Source: Bacillus ndiopicus (GTDB lineage Bacteria > Bacillota > Bacilli > Bacillales_A > Planococcaceae). Taken from it: a stretch of DNA of 64,000 nucleotides. The translations under genes and the position numbers were made by a program. The stretch spans positions 443,963-507,962 of the forward strand of contig NZ_HG964405.1 in NCBI RefSeq assembly GCF_000612805.1, given 5' to 3'. This document shows, one piece after another, positions 1-9,869 of the stretch (the stretch's first letter is position 1; each line of letters starts with the position of its first letter). The notes below the pieces were generated by a model that was not told where the DNA came from, searched no databases, and saw nothing but the letters and a program-made list of their open reading frames with translations.

Positions 1-1
1 G

Positions 2-2344
2 GACATGCTTATTGGATTTTTTGTAAATACACTTGTACTTCGTACCAAGCTTAATAATGAATTTACTTTCAAAGATCTTTTTAAACATGTCAAAGAAACT
101 GATATTGCTGCTTTCTCTAACCAAGCAGTAGGCTTTGATTATCTGGTAAATAAGTATGCTCCAAATAGAAATTTAAGTTATTCTCCATTATTTCAACTTA
201 TGTTCATCCTGCAGAATACGGATGAATCAACGTTTATGCTAGAAGGAAGCACAGTTGATCCAATGCCATTATGGTATGATTCAGCGAAGTTTGATATAAC
301 GTTAAACAGCAAAGAAATTGATGGAGAATTGCACATGATCTGGGAATATGCAACTGACCTATTTAAACCAGAAACAATTCAGAATCTAGCAGATTCTTTT
401 GAAACCTTATTAGATGAGTGCATAAAAGATATTTCTAAAAATATTTTTGAAGTACCACTAGAAAGGTATGAGATTAAAAACAAAGGGAATGAGTGCGAAA
501 TGACGAATAGTACCAAATTAATTAATCAATTACCACTAATTAATAAAGTGGAAGAGAGTATTCAAAATATTTCCATGAATAATGCTCTATTATTTAAAGA
601 CGAGCAAGTTACCTTTGATGAACTTAATCGATTAGCATCAAAAGTTGCTTTTGCCATGCTACAAAAAGGCGTACAAGAGAATTCTTTAGTTGCTATAAAT
701 CTAGATATTTCGATAAAACAAATTGTAAGCGTTTTGGCGACATTAAAATTAGGGGCTTCATTTGTACCACTTGACTCGGAATATTTAAAGATGCGTTCAA
801 AGGAAACATTTGAGGATACAAAGATTGATTTAATTGTTGGGGATAGTATCGATTTCAGCTTATCTTCAACTTTGCAAATAACTAATACGGAGCTAGATGA
901 AATTTTTGCTGGAAAAGGGCCAAGCATTTCAGGATATGTTCCAAGTATGGATAATATCGCATATATAATCTTTACTTCAGGTACAACGGGAAAACCAAAA
1001 GGAGTTCAAATTTCTCAGCGGGCATTACTCAATTATTTAGAATGGTGTAAGGATGTTTATATGCAAAATGACTTTGAAATAGCAGTAATGCATAGTCCAT
1101 TGTCCTTTGATGCGACTATAACTTCTTCACTTTTCCCTTTATTTATAGGGAAGCCAATAATTATTATTCCTAGAGAAGACACACTAGGAAACCTTGAAGA
1201 GCTTATTAAGACAAGTGATAAGAGATTGCTTATTAAAATTACACCTGCTCATTTAGATGCACTACACACACTAGGATGTACAGAAAAAGTTAGTAATGTA
1301 AAACATACCTTTGTAATAGGTGGGGATGCATTAACTAGTAAGACTTTAGCACCCTGGATGGAGGCATTTCCTAACTCTTTATTCTTTAACGAATATGGAC
1401 CAACTGAAGCAACAGTAGGCTGCTGTGTGAAGCAAGTTTGCGCTAATGATCTCAAGAAAACGAATATCTCCATAGGAACACCAATTTACAATATTGAGTT
1501 ATTTATAATGGATAATGATTGCTTGCTAACAGGTGATGCAACAGGAGAACTCTGTATCGCTGGGGAGAGCTTAAGTGAAGGTTATGTTAACTCTATTGAA
1601 GAAACAAATCAAAAATTTATTAAAATAGGCCCTGAAAATAAACGAATTTATAAAACTGGGGATATAGTGACTAGAGATTCAGAGGGATTCACATATGTTG
1701 GACGTATGGTTGACGAGTTCAAAATAAATGGTTATAGGATAAATACAGGTGAAATTGAGGAAGCACTAAATCAGGATGACAGAATAGAAAATACTTTAGT
1801 ACTAATTGATAAAAAACAATCGAAAATAATAGGTTTTGTTACTGGTGAGGAGTCTTTGAAATTAAAGGAAACACAAGATGATTTAATTAGTAAGCTTTCA
1901 CAAAAATTTCCTAACTATATGATGCCTAATAGAATAGCCTGGGTGGAATCGTTCCCGCTCACTTCAAATGGGAAAATAGATAAAAAAATATTACTGTCTC
2001 AAAGCGATACTTTCACTCAGATTGAGCCTGGCAAGGATACAAGAACACTTAATCCTACGGAAGCCATTGTATATGAAATATGGAGCGATATTTTGGAACT
2101 GAAAAATATACCGAAAGATACTGATACATTTTTCTCAATGGGTGGCTCCTCTATGCTTGCAACCCAAGTTGTTAGTGATCTTGCATCGCAATATAGAATT
2201 AAAATTAAGATTCGTGATGTTTTTGTCCATAGTAGCTTTAAACAATTCACTGAATTTATTGATAACAATTTTAAGACAGAAATTTTACTATCAAGTATTT
2301 ATAAAAATAATCAGGATGAGATTGCAGAGGAGGAAACTGTATGA
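2..2344 (+). CDS. Non-ribosomal peptide synthetase, C(partial)-A-T module, 5' end outside window
   Basis: The reading frame is open to the left edge, so the N-terminus and most of the condensation (C) domain lie upstream. Numbering from the Met at base 5: C-domain tail about 1-150, adenylation (A) domain about 170-665, carrier (T) domain about 680-755. Visible A-domain motifs are the phosphate loop FTSGTTGKPKG (323-333), NEYGPTEAT (462-470) and the A10 lysine in SNGKIDK (K657). The T domain carries MGGSS with the phosphopantetheine serine at 716. The A8 motif is slightly off consensus (GRMVDEF instead of GRxDxQV). Pocket residues read by hand give D-A-T-K-V-G-E-V-G-K, closest to published Asn codes, so Asn (or Asp) is the best guess for the substrate. 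The acidic tail (EIAEEETV) may bind the docking domain of the next protein. The stop codon overlaps the next start (ATGA), so the two are translationally coupled. Confidence 0.93.
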   Translation, partial: DMLIGFFVNTLVLRTKLNNEFTFKDLFKHVKETDIAAFSNQAVGFDYLVNKYAPNRNLSYSPLFQLMFILQNTDESTFMLEGSTVDPMPLWYDSAKFDITLNSKEIDGELHMIWEYATDLFKPETIQNLADSFETLLDECIKDISKNIFEVPLERYEIKNKGNECEMTNSTKLINQLPLINKVEESIQNISMNNALLFKDEQVTFDELNRLASKVAFAMLQKGVQENSLVAINLDISIKQIVSVLATLKLGASFVPLDSEYLKMRSKETFEDTKIDLIVGDSIDFSLSSTLQITNTELDEIFAGKGPSISGYVPSMDNIAYIIFTSGTTGKPKGVQISQRALLNYLEWCKDVYMQNDFEIAVMHSPLSFDATITSSLFPLFIGKPIIIIPREDTLGNLEELIKTSDKRLLIKITPAHLDALHTLGCTEKVSNVKHTFVIGGDALTSKTLAPWMEAFPNSLFFNEYGPTEATVGCCVKQVCANDLKKTNISIGTPIYNIELFIMDNDCLLTGDATGELCIAGESLSEGYVNSIEETNQKFIKIGPENKRIYKTGDIVTRDSEGFTYVGRMVDEFKINGYRINTGEIEEALNQDDRIENTLVLIDKKQSKIIGFVTGEESLKLKETQDDLISKLSQKFPNYMMPNRIAWVESFPLTSNGKIDKKILLSQSDTFTQIEPGKDTRTLNPTEAIVYEIWSDILELKNIPKDTDTFFSMGGSSMLATQVVSDLASQYRIKIKIRDVFVHSSFKQFTEFIDNNFKTEILLSSIYKNNQDEIAEEETV

Positions 2345-5300
2345 GCCTTACAATCTTGCTTGAAAAACTAAAAAGTAATAGTATGTTTCTGGAAATTCAA
2401 CATGGTCAATTAAAGTTGAAAAGCAAGGACAAAATACCTGCTGATATTCTCAGTGAAGTTAGGGCAAATAAAGAGGCCCTAATGGAACTATTACAAGAGG
2501 GGACACAACGCTCAGAAATAGTGAACAATGAGGAGGCGACCGGGTTGATTCCGGTTACCTCTGCTCAAAGTAGAATGTGTTTGATGGATAGTTTTGGTGA
2601 AAACCAAAATCTATACAATTTAGGATCGGTATACAAGTTACACGGGAAAATTGAGCCGCAAATATTAAAACAGGCATTTGAACTACTCGTAAATCGACAT
2701 GAAGCTTTTAGAACAAATTTTGTAGAAAAAGATAATGAATTTTATCAGAAGATTCATAATCAAGTCAAAGTTAATTTTGAGATTGTATACAAAGAGAATA
2801 TGCAAGAAGTAAATCAATATTTATTAAAATCATATAAGGCTACATTTGATATTTTTCAGGATTCTTTATTAAGAATTCGCTTAGTAAAACATACAGATAC
2901 TATCTCATTTCTTTTAATATCACTTCATCATATTATTTTTGATGGCTGGTCTGAAAACATCCTTATGAAAGAGCTTATAGAAGCATATAATGGTCTGAAA
3001 AAAAATCATGACTTCACTTTTTTAAGCCCTGCTACTCAGTATTCGAAATACGCAAAAATTGAGTATGAATCTATCCATCGAGGAGAATTTGACAAATATA
3101 AAAATTACTGGATAAACAAGCTTGGAGGGATACCATTTTATCATAATCTCCCAGAGAATAATTGCCGAAAGTCTATACCAACATATAAAGGTGGAGTTGT
3201 TGAATCAGAGATTGAAGGTCGTTTATTAAAAAATTTCGAGACTTTCTGTAGAAATCGTGGTGCAACATTACTGCAAGGTGTTTATTCAGCATTCTCTGCG
3301 TTATTAATAAGGTATAGTGGCGAAGAAGATGTGGTTATTGGGGTACCAGTCATGAATCGTGATGATGCTGAATTTTTAAATTGTATTGGATTGTTTGTAA
3401 ATACTTTAGTATTAAGAACTAAAGTGGATGAGCAAACAACATTTGAAGATTTATTTTATCAGTGTCGTCAAAATTTCATAGAAGCAATAGAGCATCAAGC
3501 ATATCCGTTTGAAAAGTTAGTAGAAGCATTAAATCCCCCTAGAGATTCGTCACGTAATCCTATTTTTCAAGTTATGTTATCTGTTCAAAATGAAACAGAC
3601 TTCGAACATGGCTTTGAAAATGTGAGTATAGAAAGATACTCACTCGAACACAATACATCTAAATTTGACTTAACATTAAATTGCTATATAAGTAAGTCGG
3701 GAATAAAACTTTATTGGGAATACAGTGAAGATATTTTTTCAAAAGAGTTCATTGAAAGAATGGCAACGGCCTTTCAAACAATTTTATGGAATCTAGTTGA
3801 GTTACCACAAGCGAATGTATTAAGTTTCTCGTTTCCATTGAAGACAACCAATTTAGTAACAGACTCGATTGTACCAATTGATTTTTTAAGCAGGTTTCGA
3901 GATAAAATAAGAAACAATCCAGAACAGCCCGCGCTGGAAATGGATGGACTAAGAATAACCTATGCTGAATTAGATTTAAAATCAGAACAATACGTAATCG
4001 CTTTAAAGGAAATAGGGGCAGGAAAAGGATCTGTTATAGCCCTATTGCTTAATAAGGGACCAAATCTATTTTCACTATTAATTGCAATAATGAAAATAGA
4101 GGCCTGCTTTGTCACTCTTGACCCAAATTATCCAGAAAATCGATTGGGTCATATGATTGAAGATTCAGGTGCATCTGTTTTAATTATGGATTCAGAGAAT
4201 TTCCTATTAGAAAAATCTAAAAAATTAATACAACTAAGAATATTTTCCGATGGACAACTCCGCCTAGTAAACAAGGGGTCTTATCTCGCTGAAAAACTTG
4301 CGGGGGTCTCATATATTATGTATACATCTGGATCTACTGGTAATCCAAAAGGTGTAAAAATCACTAAAGAAGCACTTTCATCATATGCAAGTGAAATTGA
4401 GGTCGCTTATAAATTGGATAAACCTGCTCGTATACTCAGTTTCTCTAATATTTCCTTTGACATTTTTATTGAAGAACTAATTTCCTGGCTGATTACTGGT
4501 TCCACAATGGTTATAATGCCTGAACATCTAAAAGCAGATCCAGACCGCTTTATCAATTTTTTGAATGAACAAAAAATAAGCTTCGTTACCTTACCCACAG
4601 CATTTTGGCACTTTATTGTTACGGAAGCTTCTATTAACTTGTTAGAGACACTGAATTTTCTCGAAATGATTGTAATAGGAGGAGAAGACTATAGATTAGA
4701 TATTCTGAATAAGTGGCAAACAAATACTCGTGAGGGTATTAGGTTACTAAATACTTATGGACCTACAGAAAATTGTCCAGTTTCTACTTATAAAGATATC
4801 AGTCATGTTAAGGTCCAGTCTAATATTGGTAAGCCACTAGTTAATATTGATATTGAAATAGTCAATAATTATGGAGGACAAGTTCCAGCAGGTGCAATAG
4901 GGGAATTAGTGTTAAAAGGACCTCAATTATTTAGTGGCTATCGAGGAGCTAGTGTGGAATTATCCAAATATCGTACAGGTGACTTGGTTCGTGAAACGGT
5001 TGAGGGAGATCTCCAATACATCGGAAGAAAAGATAGTCAAGTTAAAATAAGTGGATTTCGTGTTGAACCAAAAGAATATGAAAATATATTAAGAAAAATT
5101 TCTGGCATTGAAAACTATTGTTTATTATCCAAAAAAGATTTTAGTAACTCTATAGAAGAGCTTCATTGTAGTGCGTATGACTTTTTTATCTTCATTGTTC
5201 CTGAGACTGAAGAAGAGATAGATTTAATAAATGATGAAATCAAACGTTTATTTTTATCAGAACTACCCCCTTTTATGAGACGGGTAGCCGTGAAGTATAT

Positions 5301-5709
5301 TCATAAGATTCCGATGAATAATAACGGGAAAATTGACAAAAATAATCTTTTTAATTACGAAATTAATAGAAGTAAGAATGAAAAAAGTATGACAAGTAAT
5401 CCAGTGGCAAATGCTGTTTATACAGTATGGGAGGAAATTCTTGGTCATTCGAATTTTGATAACGATACAAATTTCTTTGATGCAGGTGGTTCGTCGTTAG
5501 CGGTTCTAAGCCTTTCAAAGAAGATTGAATTGCAATTTGGAAAGAAATTAACAGTGATTGACCTCTACAGATTTACAACTGTTAATGAAATCGTATCATT
5601 TTTACAAAACAATACATCTAATGATAAAAAAAGTGATGACCATAAAAAAAGGGTTAGAAAAAATATTATGAGAGACATTAAAAGTAAAAAAATAAGCGAG
5701 ATTCATTAA
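2341..5709 (+). CDS. Non-ribosomal peptide synthetase, docking domain-C-A-T module
   Basis: A single elongation module of 1122 residues. Residues 1-55 resemble the TubC-type N-terminal docking domain, which receives the chain from a partner ending in a short acidic tail. The C domain (about 65-490) has the active-site motif HHIIFDG (196-202). The A domain (about 515-1000) has YTSGSTGNPKG (661-671), NTYGPTE (804-810), YRTGD (877-881), GRKDSQVKISG and the A10 lysine K997. The T domain has AGGSSL with Ser1052. A basic, lysine-rich tail of about 30 residues follows the T domain. Hand-read pocket residues (D-I-E-T-V-G-T-P-V-K) match no code I know, so the amino acid is unassigned. The start overlaps the stop of the upstream synthetase by 4 bases. 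The next gene is a PKS 26 bases downstream, so this module probably passes its peptide to a ketosynthase. Confidence 0.93.
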   Translation: MSLTILLEKLKSNSMFLEIQHGQLKLKSKDKIPADILSEVRANKEALMELLQEGTQRSEIVNNEEATGLIPVTSAQSRMCLMDSFGENQNLYNLGSVYKLHGKIEPQILKQAFELLVNRHEAFRTNFVEKDNEFYQKIHNQVKVNFEIVYKENMQEVNQYLLKSYKATFDIFQDSLLRIRLVKHTDTISFLLISLHHIIFDGWSENILMKELIEAYNGLKKNHDFTFLSPATQYSKYAKIEYESIHRGEFDKYKNYWINKLGGIPFYHNLPENNCRKSIPTYKGGVVESEIEGRLLKNFETFCRNRGATLLQGVYSAFSALLIRYSGEEDVVIGVPVMNRDDAEFLNCIGLFVNTLVLRTKVDEQTTFEDLFYQCRQNFIEAIEHQAYPFEKLVEALNPPRDSSRNPIFQVMLSVQNETDFEHGFENVSIERYSLEHNTSKFDLTLNCYISKSGIKLYWEYSEDIFSKEFIERMATAFQTILWNLVELPQANVLSFSFPLKTTNLVTDSIVPIDFLSRFRDKIRNNPEQPALEMDGLRITYAELDLKSEQYVIALKEIGAGKGSVIALLLNKGPNLFSLLIAIMKIEACFVTLDPNYPENRLGHMIEDSGASVLIMDSENFLLEKSKKLIQLRIFSDGQLRLVNKGSYLAEKLAGVSYIMYTSGSTGNPKGVKITKEALSSYASEIEVAYKLDKPARILSFSNISFDIFIEELISWLITGSTMVIMPEHLKADPDRFINFLNEQKISFVTLPTAFWHFIVTEASINLLETLNFLEMIVIGGEDYRLDILNKWQTNTREGIRLLNTYGPTENCPVSTYKDISHVKVQSNIGKPLVNIDIEIVNNYGGQVPAGAIGELVLKGPQLFSGYRGASVELSKYRTGDLVRETVEGDLQYIGRKDSQVKISGFRVEPKEYENILRKISGIENYCLLSKKDFSNSIEELHCSAYDFFIFIVPETEEEIDLINDEIKRLFLSELPPFMRRVAVKYIHKIPMNNNGKIDKNNLFNYEINRSKNEKSMTSNPVANAVYTVWEEILGHSNFDNDTNFFDAGGSSLAVLSLSKKIELQFGKKLTVIDLYRFTTVNEIVSFLQNNTSNDKKSDDHKKRVRKNIMRDIKSKKISEIH

Positions 5710-5735
5710 ACCTTTAAGAAATCGAGGGGATACTA

Positions 5736-8700
5736 ATGCCAATTAGAAAAGAATCCGACGTTGCCATTATAGGAATGTCTTTAAGATTACCAAATAATGT
5801 TTCATCACCTGATGAACTTTGGGAAAATTTAATTAATGGAAAAGACTTTTTTGTACGAAGGGAAAAAGATGATAATTATTTAAATGTTTATTCAAAACTT
5901 GAAAATATAGATCAATTTGCTGCTTCTTATTTTGGAATACCAAGGGCAGAGGCTGAATTAATGGATCCGCAGCAAAGGATTTTGCTTGAGCTTGCAAAAG
6001 AATGTCTAGATAATTCAGGGGTTGAAATGGATTCTGACAATAGAGTTGGTGTATTCACATCATCCTCTATTTCGAGTTATCTATTAGAAATTTTATCTAG
6101 CAATACTGCGTTGTTTGAACAGTCTAGTAATCAAATTATGAATGGCAATCAACCTGATAATATACCAACACGTATATCTTATAAGCTCGGCTTACATGGT
6201 CCTTCTATGCATATTGGCTCTGGTTGCTCCTCATCACTTTCAGCTGTTGTACAAGGTGTTCAATCATTGTTAAGTTATCAAACAGATTTAGTTCTTGTTG
6301 GTGGAGTCAGTGTGAGATCCCCTCAGGAACAAGGTTACTTCTATACAGAGGGGGGAATTAATAGTCGTGATGGTTTCTGTAGACCATATTCTAATGATGC
6401 ATCAGGAACAACGCCTGGTGAAGGGGCAGGTATGGTTTTACTAAAACGGCTTGATGAAGCCATTAAAGACGGTGACCATATATACTCAGTTATTTCGGCT
6501 AGTGCTATGAATAATGATGGTAGCAGAAAGGCAGGCTTTTCTACTCCAAGTATTGAAGGACAAAAAGAAGTCCTAAAAGAAGCCTATGACACATTTGAAA
6601 TCGACCCTAATAAAATTCAATATATAGAGGGGCATGGAACAGGAACTTTAGTTGGAGATCCGATTGAACTGGTTGCTTTATCCGAAGTGCTTAGTAGCTA
6701 TAATCAAAATACTAATCAACCAGTATATATTGGCTCAATAAAATCAAATATTGGGCATACTGATAGTGCTGCAGGTATTCTTGGATTAATTAAAGCAGCC
6801 TTATCAACATATTACGGCATTATTCCACCTTCTATTAACTTTTCCTCTGAAAATGAAAGATTTGATTGGAAGAATTCACGTTTATGTGTAAATACAAATT
6901 CAAAACCTTGGAATCCTAATTTGTGGTATGCAGGTATAACTTCTTTAGGTGTAGGTGGAACGAATGTTCATGTTGTTTTAAGAAGACCTTTTGAAATGCT
7001 AAATAAAAAAGGGAGAGTAACTGCTGAAAATACGGCGATTAATGTCATACCTGTAAGCTCTAAGGAACCTGAAAAAGTTTCCTTGTGCATCAAAGACTTA
7101 ATTAAAAGAATTGAAGCTAGTGGTTATTCACATGAAAAAATAAATGACCTTGCAATAACATACAGAACAATAGGCAAACATGAACATTATAGAGGTTGTT
7201 TAATTGTTTCACAGGATCAGCAAAGAGGGGTTATTAAGGATTTTTCTGAGCTGAGAGGTAGAAAGCCAGTTTTCATTTTTTCAGGTCAAGGAAAAGTACC
7301 TAATATTTCCGACTTATACTATTCGAACCCTTTATATCAAAATGAAATAGATAGGTTGCTCGGTAAACTTGAAGCTCTTAATAATAATACAGCTATTTTA
7401 GTGCGTAAGGCAATGTTTGAAGAGGGGAAAAATACGAATAATACTCAAATAGATCAATTAGCTATTTTTATTTCTGAGCTAGCATATGGTAATATTTTGA
7501 TTTCACTTTCTGTCGAACCACAAGCTATTATTGGTCATAGTTTAGGTGAAATAGTTGGTGCTACTTTAGCGCAAGTTTTTAATGAAGAAGATGCAATTAA
7601 ACTGGTGTTTTTACGTGGAAAGGCCATGCAAGAATTAGCGCCAACAGGAAAAATGGTGGCTATTAGAGCCGAATTTTCAACTATTGAACACTTGGCACAA
7701 AAGTTTAAAGTATCGATGGCCTCCCTAAATTCACCAGTGGATATTGTGGTGAGTGGAAATGATCAAAATATAGATGATTTAATGATTTACCTAAAACAAA
7801 ACGAAATACAGTTTACACAACTCAATACTAATCGTGCTTTTCATTCTTCTGATATGGAAAAGGCAGCATTAGAGTTTGAACAGAGTATATCAGATATTTC
7901 ATGTAGCAAACCACGCTTCAAATTGTACTCATGTGTAACGGGAAAGTTACATGATGAAACAGCTATTATTGGAAAAGACTACTGGAGAAAACATATCATA
8001 GAACCAGTTTTATTCTATAAATGCTTGGAAGAAGTGATTAATAATCAGTCTATTGCATTACTAGAATTAGGGTACCCTATAATAACATCAACAGTTACTA
8101 ATAAACATAAAGAAATCAAAACGGGGCTAGTACGAGGAAGTTCAAATGGTAATTTCACTCAACAATCCTATATGGCTGTTGTCAGTTCTTTATGGTCAAT
8201 AAATGAAATAGAGTGGAGTCAAATCTATCAAGATCCAATGCTTGGAAAATTGGAAGGTCTTTGTTTCGAAAGGCTAGAAAAACAGTCTTACTGGTATCCA
8301 TCTAATACCACACCAGTTTTTAAAAGAACCTCCAAAATAGCCATGCAGGAGCAATCAGTACCTAAGCAAGAGTTTAGTGACCCTAAAGAAATAATCGGCT
8401 CTATCTTTAGTAAATATGTTGTTGATCAAGGTCTATTAGAACAAGGTAATTACTTTGAGCTAGGCGGGGATTCATTAAATTTAATATCGTTGGTTGCTGA
8501 TTTAAACAAAGAATTTGGAAATTTCATTACTATTAGAGATTTCTTAAAAGATCCATCTATTATTGGGGTGCTTTCTTATCTAAATAAAGAAGAATCTATA
8601 TCTCCATTTGAAACTACAAATAATCTGATTCAGGGCATCCTTAAAGATGCTGAAAGAATTGGGAAAGAATGGCCTACCTTACGAAAAACTGAGGAATTTA

Positions 8701-9788
8701 GGAGAGTTAAATCAGTATTTTTAACCGGTTCTACTGGGTTTTTAGGTGCCCATCTATTAAAATCTTTGATAGATAAGGGGATGTATGTATATTGCCTAGT
8801 ACGAAATGGTGGCAAGGACAGAATAGTTGAAGTATTAAAGCATTATTCTTTATGGGATGTGAGCCTAAGCGAATACTTTGAAGCAATTGATGGAGATTTA
8901 GCCAAAGAAAACTTCGGATTATCAGACCATAATTTTGATCAACTTTCTAGCACAGTAGATATGGTCATACATTCAGGTGCTAGAGTAAATCATGCTTACC
9001 CGTTAGAACAACTTGTTGACATTAATACCTATTCAATAAAGACGCTAATAAATTTAGCCTTTAAGAATAAATTGTCTTCGTTGAATTTTATATCTACAAC
9101 AGATGTCTACACTTTGGAGAATCACGAAAATGAAGGGAAATTATTGAGCCTTCCTTCTCCAGAAAACGGATATGGAATGTCAAAGAGTCTTGCTGAACAA
9201 TACCTATATCCATTGATGGAAAAAGGGTATCCTATCAATATTCTTCGTCCAGGGAATATTGGAGGAAGTATGGAGTCATATATAAATAATAAGAAAGATG
9301 CTTTGTGGAATTGGATTAAGGCTGTAATTTTAACAAATAAATATCCAAAAAGTTTTGTTGAGAGCATTGTACCACTCTATTATATAACCCCTGTTGATGA
9401 GCTAGTTCAAGCTATGCTTCATATTGCTATCTATACACCTAATAGACAGGAGATTGCAAATTTAGTACCAGACAGACCCTTTACATCTAGAGAACTGTTA
9501 AAAGCATTAGATTATGCTGGTTATACTAATTTAACTCCTATTGATGATGAAGCGTGGTTTGTAGAAGCAAACAAGTATAGAGAACAAGGTATTTGGGTTG
9601 TTGATAATATGAAATTAAGTAATGATACACAAAGCAGTACGCAGGAGTCGGAGTTTTTATGGTTGCCAAACAAGCAACATAAGCTTTTACTTGCAGAAAA
9701 CGCCTATTTACCGTCTTGTGATGAGATGATGTTCTCAAAATATATCAAAAAATTTGATGGTATGAATTATTTTGCTTTGCAACCTTAG
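5736..9788 (+). CDS. Polyketide synthase with terminal thioester reductase (KS-AT-T-R)
   Basis: A 1350-residue type I PKS module. The ketosynthase (about 5-425) has active-site Cys164 in GSGCSSSL, where most modules have DTACSSSL, and His300 (EGHGTGT) and His341 (NIGH). The acyltransferase (about 510-800) has Ser602 in GHSLGE. Its later motif RAFH (H703) is close to the HAFH signature of malonyl-specific ATs, so malonyl-CoA is the likely extender. No ketoreductase or dehydratase is present, so the beta-keto group should remain. The carrier domain (about 880-950) has Ser913 in LGGDSL. The C-terminal third (about 990-1350) is a short-chain-dehydrogenase-type reductase with GSTGFLGA (998-1005) and Tyr1146/Lys1150 (YGMSK). 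It would release the chain with NAD(P)H as an aldehyde or alcohol. RBS GAGGGG precedes the ATG. A hairpin lies directly downstream. Confidence 0.93.
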   Translation: MPIRKESDVAIIGMSLRLPNNVSSPDELWENLINGKDFFVRREKDDNYLNVYSKLENIDQFAASYFGIPRAEAELMDPQQRILLELAKECLDNSGVEMDSDNRVGVFTSSSISSYLLEILSSNTALFEQSSNQIMNGNQPDNIPTRISYKLGLHGPSMHIGSGCSSSLSAVVQGVQSLLSYQTDLVLVGGVSVRSPQEQGYFYTEGGINSRDGFCRPYSNDASGTTPGEGAGMVLLKRLDEAIKDGDHIYSVISASAMNNDGSRKAGFSTPSIEGQKEVLKEAYDTFEIDPNKIQYIEGHGTGTLVGDPIELVALSEVLSSYNQNTNQPVYIGSIKSNIGHTDSAAGILGLIKAALSTYYGIIPPSINFSSENERFDWKNSRLCVNTNSKPWNPNLWYAGITSLGVGGTNVHVVLRRPFEMLNKKGRVTAENTAINVIPVSSKEPEKVSLCIKDLIKRIEASGYSHEKINDLAITYRTIGKHEHYRGCLIVSQDQQRGVIKDFSELRGRKPVFIFSGQGKVPNISDLYYSNPLYQNEIDRLLGKLEALNNNTAILVRKAMFEEGKNTNNTQIDQLAIFISELAYGNILISLSVEPQAIIGHSLGEIVGATLAQVFNEEDAIKLVFLRGKAMQELAPTGKMVAIRAEFSTIEHLAQKFKVSMASLNSPVDIVVSGNDQNIDDLMIYLKQNEIQFTQLNTNRAFHSSDMEKAALEFEQSISDISCSKPRFKLYSCVTGKLHDETAIIGKDYWRKHIIEPVLFYKCLEEVINNQSIALLELGYPIITSTVTNKHKEIKTGLVRGSSNGNFTQQSYMAVVSSLWSINEIEWSQIYQDPMLGKLEGLCFERLEKQSYWYPSNTTPVFKRTSKIAMQEQSVPKQEFSDPKEIIGSIFSKYVVDQGLLEQGNYFELGGDSLNLISLVADLNKEFGNFITIRDFLKDPSIIGVLSYLNKEESISPFETTNNLIQGILKDAERIGKEWPTLRKTEEFRRVKSVFLTGSTGFLGAHLLKSLIDKGMYVYCLVRNGGKDRIVEVLKHYSLWDVSLSEYFEAIDGDLAKENFGLSDHNFDQLSSTVDMVIHSGARVNHAYPLEQLVDINTYSIKTLINLAFKNKLSSLNFISTTDVYTLENHENEGKLLSLPSPENGYGMSKSLAEQYLYPLMEKGYPINILRPGNIGGSMESYINNKKDALWNWIKAVILTNKYPKSFVESIVPLYYITPVDELVQAMLHIAIYTPNRQEIANLVPDRPFTSRELLKALDYAGYTNLTPIDDEAWFVEANKYREQGIWVVDNMKLSNDTQSSTQESEFLWLPNKQHKLLLAENAYLPSCDEMMFSKYIKKFDGMNYFALQP

Positions 9789-9814
9789 TACTAATTGACA
9801 ATCTATAAACTAAC

Positions 9815-9846
9815 AAAAGAGGGTCTTTAACTAATGACCCTCTTTT
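9815..9846 (+). terminator. Hairpin between the PKS-reductase gene and the last NRPS gene
   Basis: A perfect 11-bp inverted repeat (AAAAGAGGGTC with GACCCTCTTTT) has a 10-base loop, and the 3' arm ends in TCTTTT. It sits 26 bases after the PKS stop and only 23 bases before the next start codon, leaving room for the RBS but not for a promoter. It may be a leaky terminator, an attenuator or a stability hairpin that lowers expression of the last synthetase. Confidence 0.65.
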
Positions 9847-9869
9847 GAGAGATATAAGGTGGAGGGAAT

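Noticed and set aside
562-927. Open reading frame of 121 codons on the minus strand inside the first NRPS gene
   Set aside because: It is antisense to the A domain, has no RBS and no recognisable domain. The plus-strand frame has a complete set of A-domain motifs.
9795-9823. TTGACA at 9795 as a -35 of a promoter for the last NRPS gene
   Set aside because: The position 17 bases downstream reads AGAGGG rather than a -10 and lies inside the hairpin stem.
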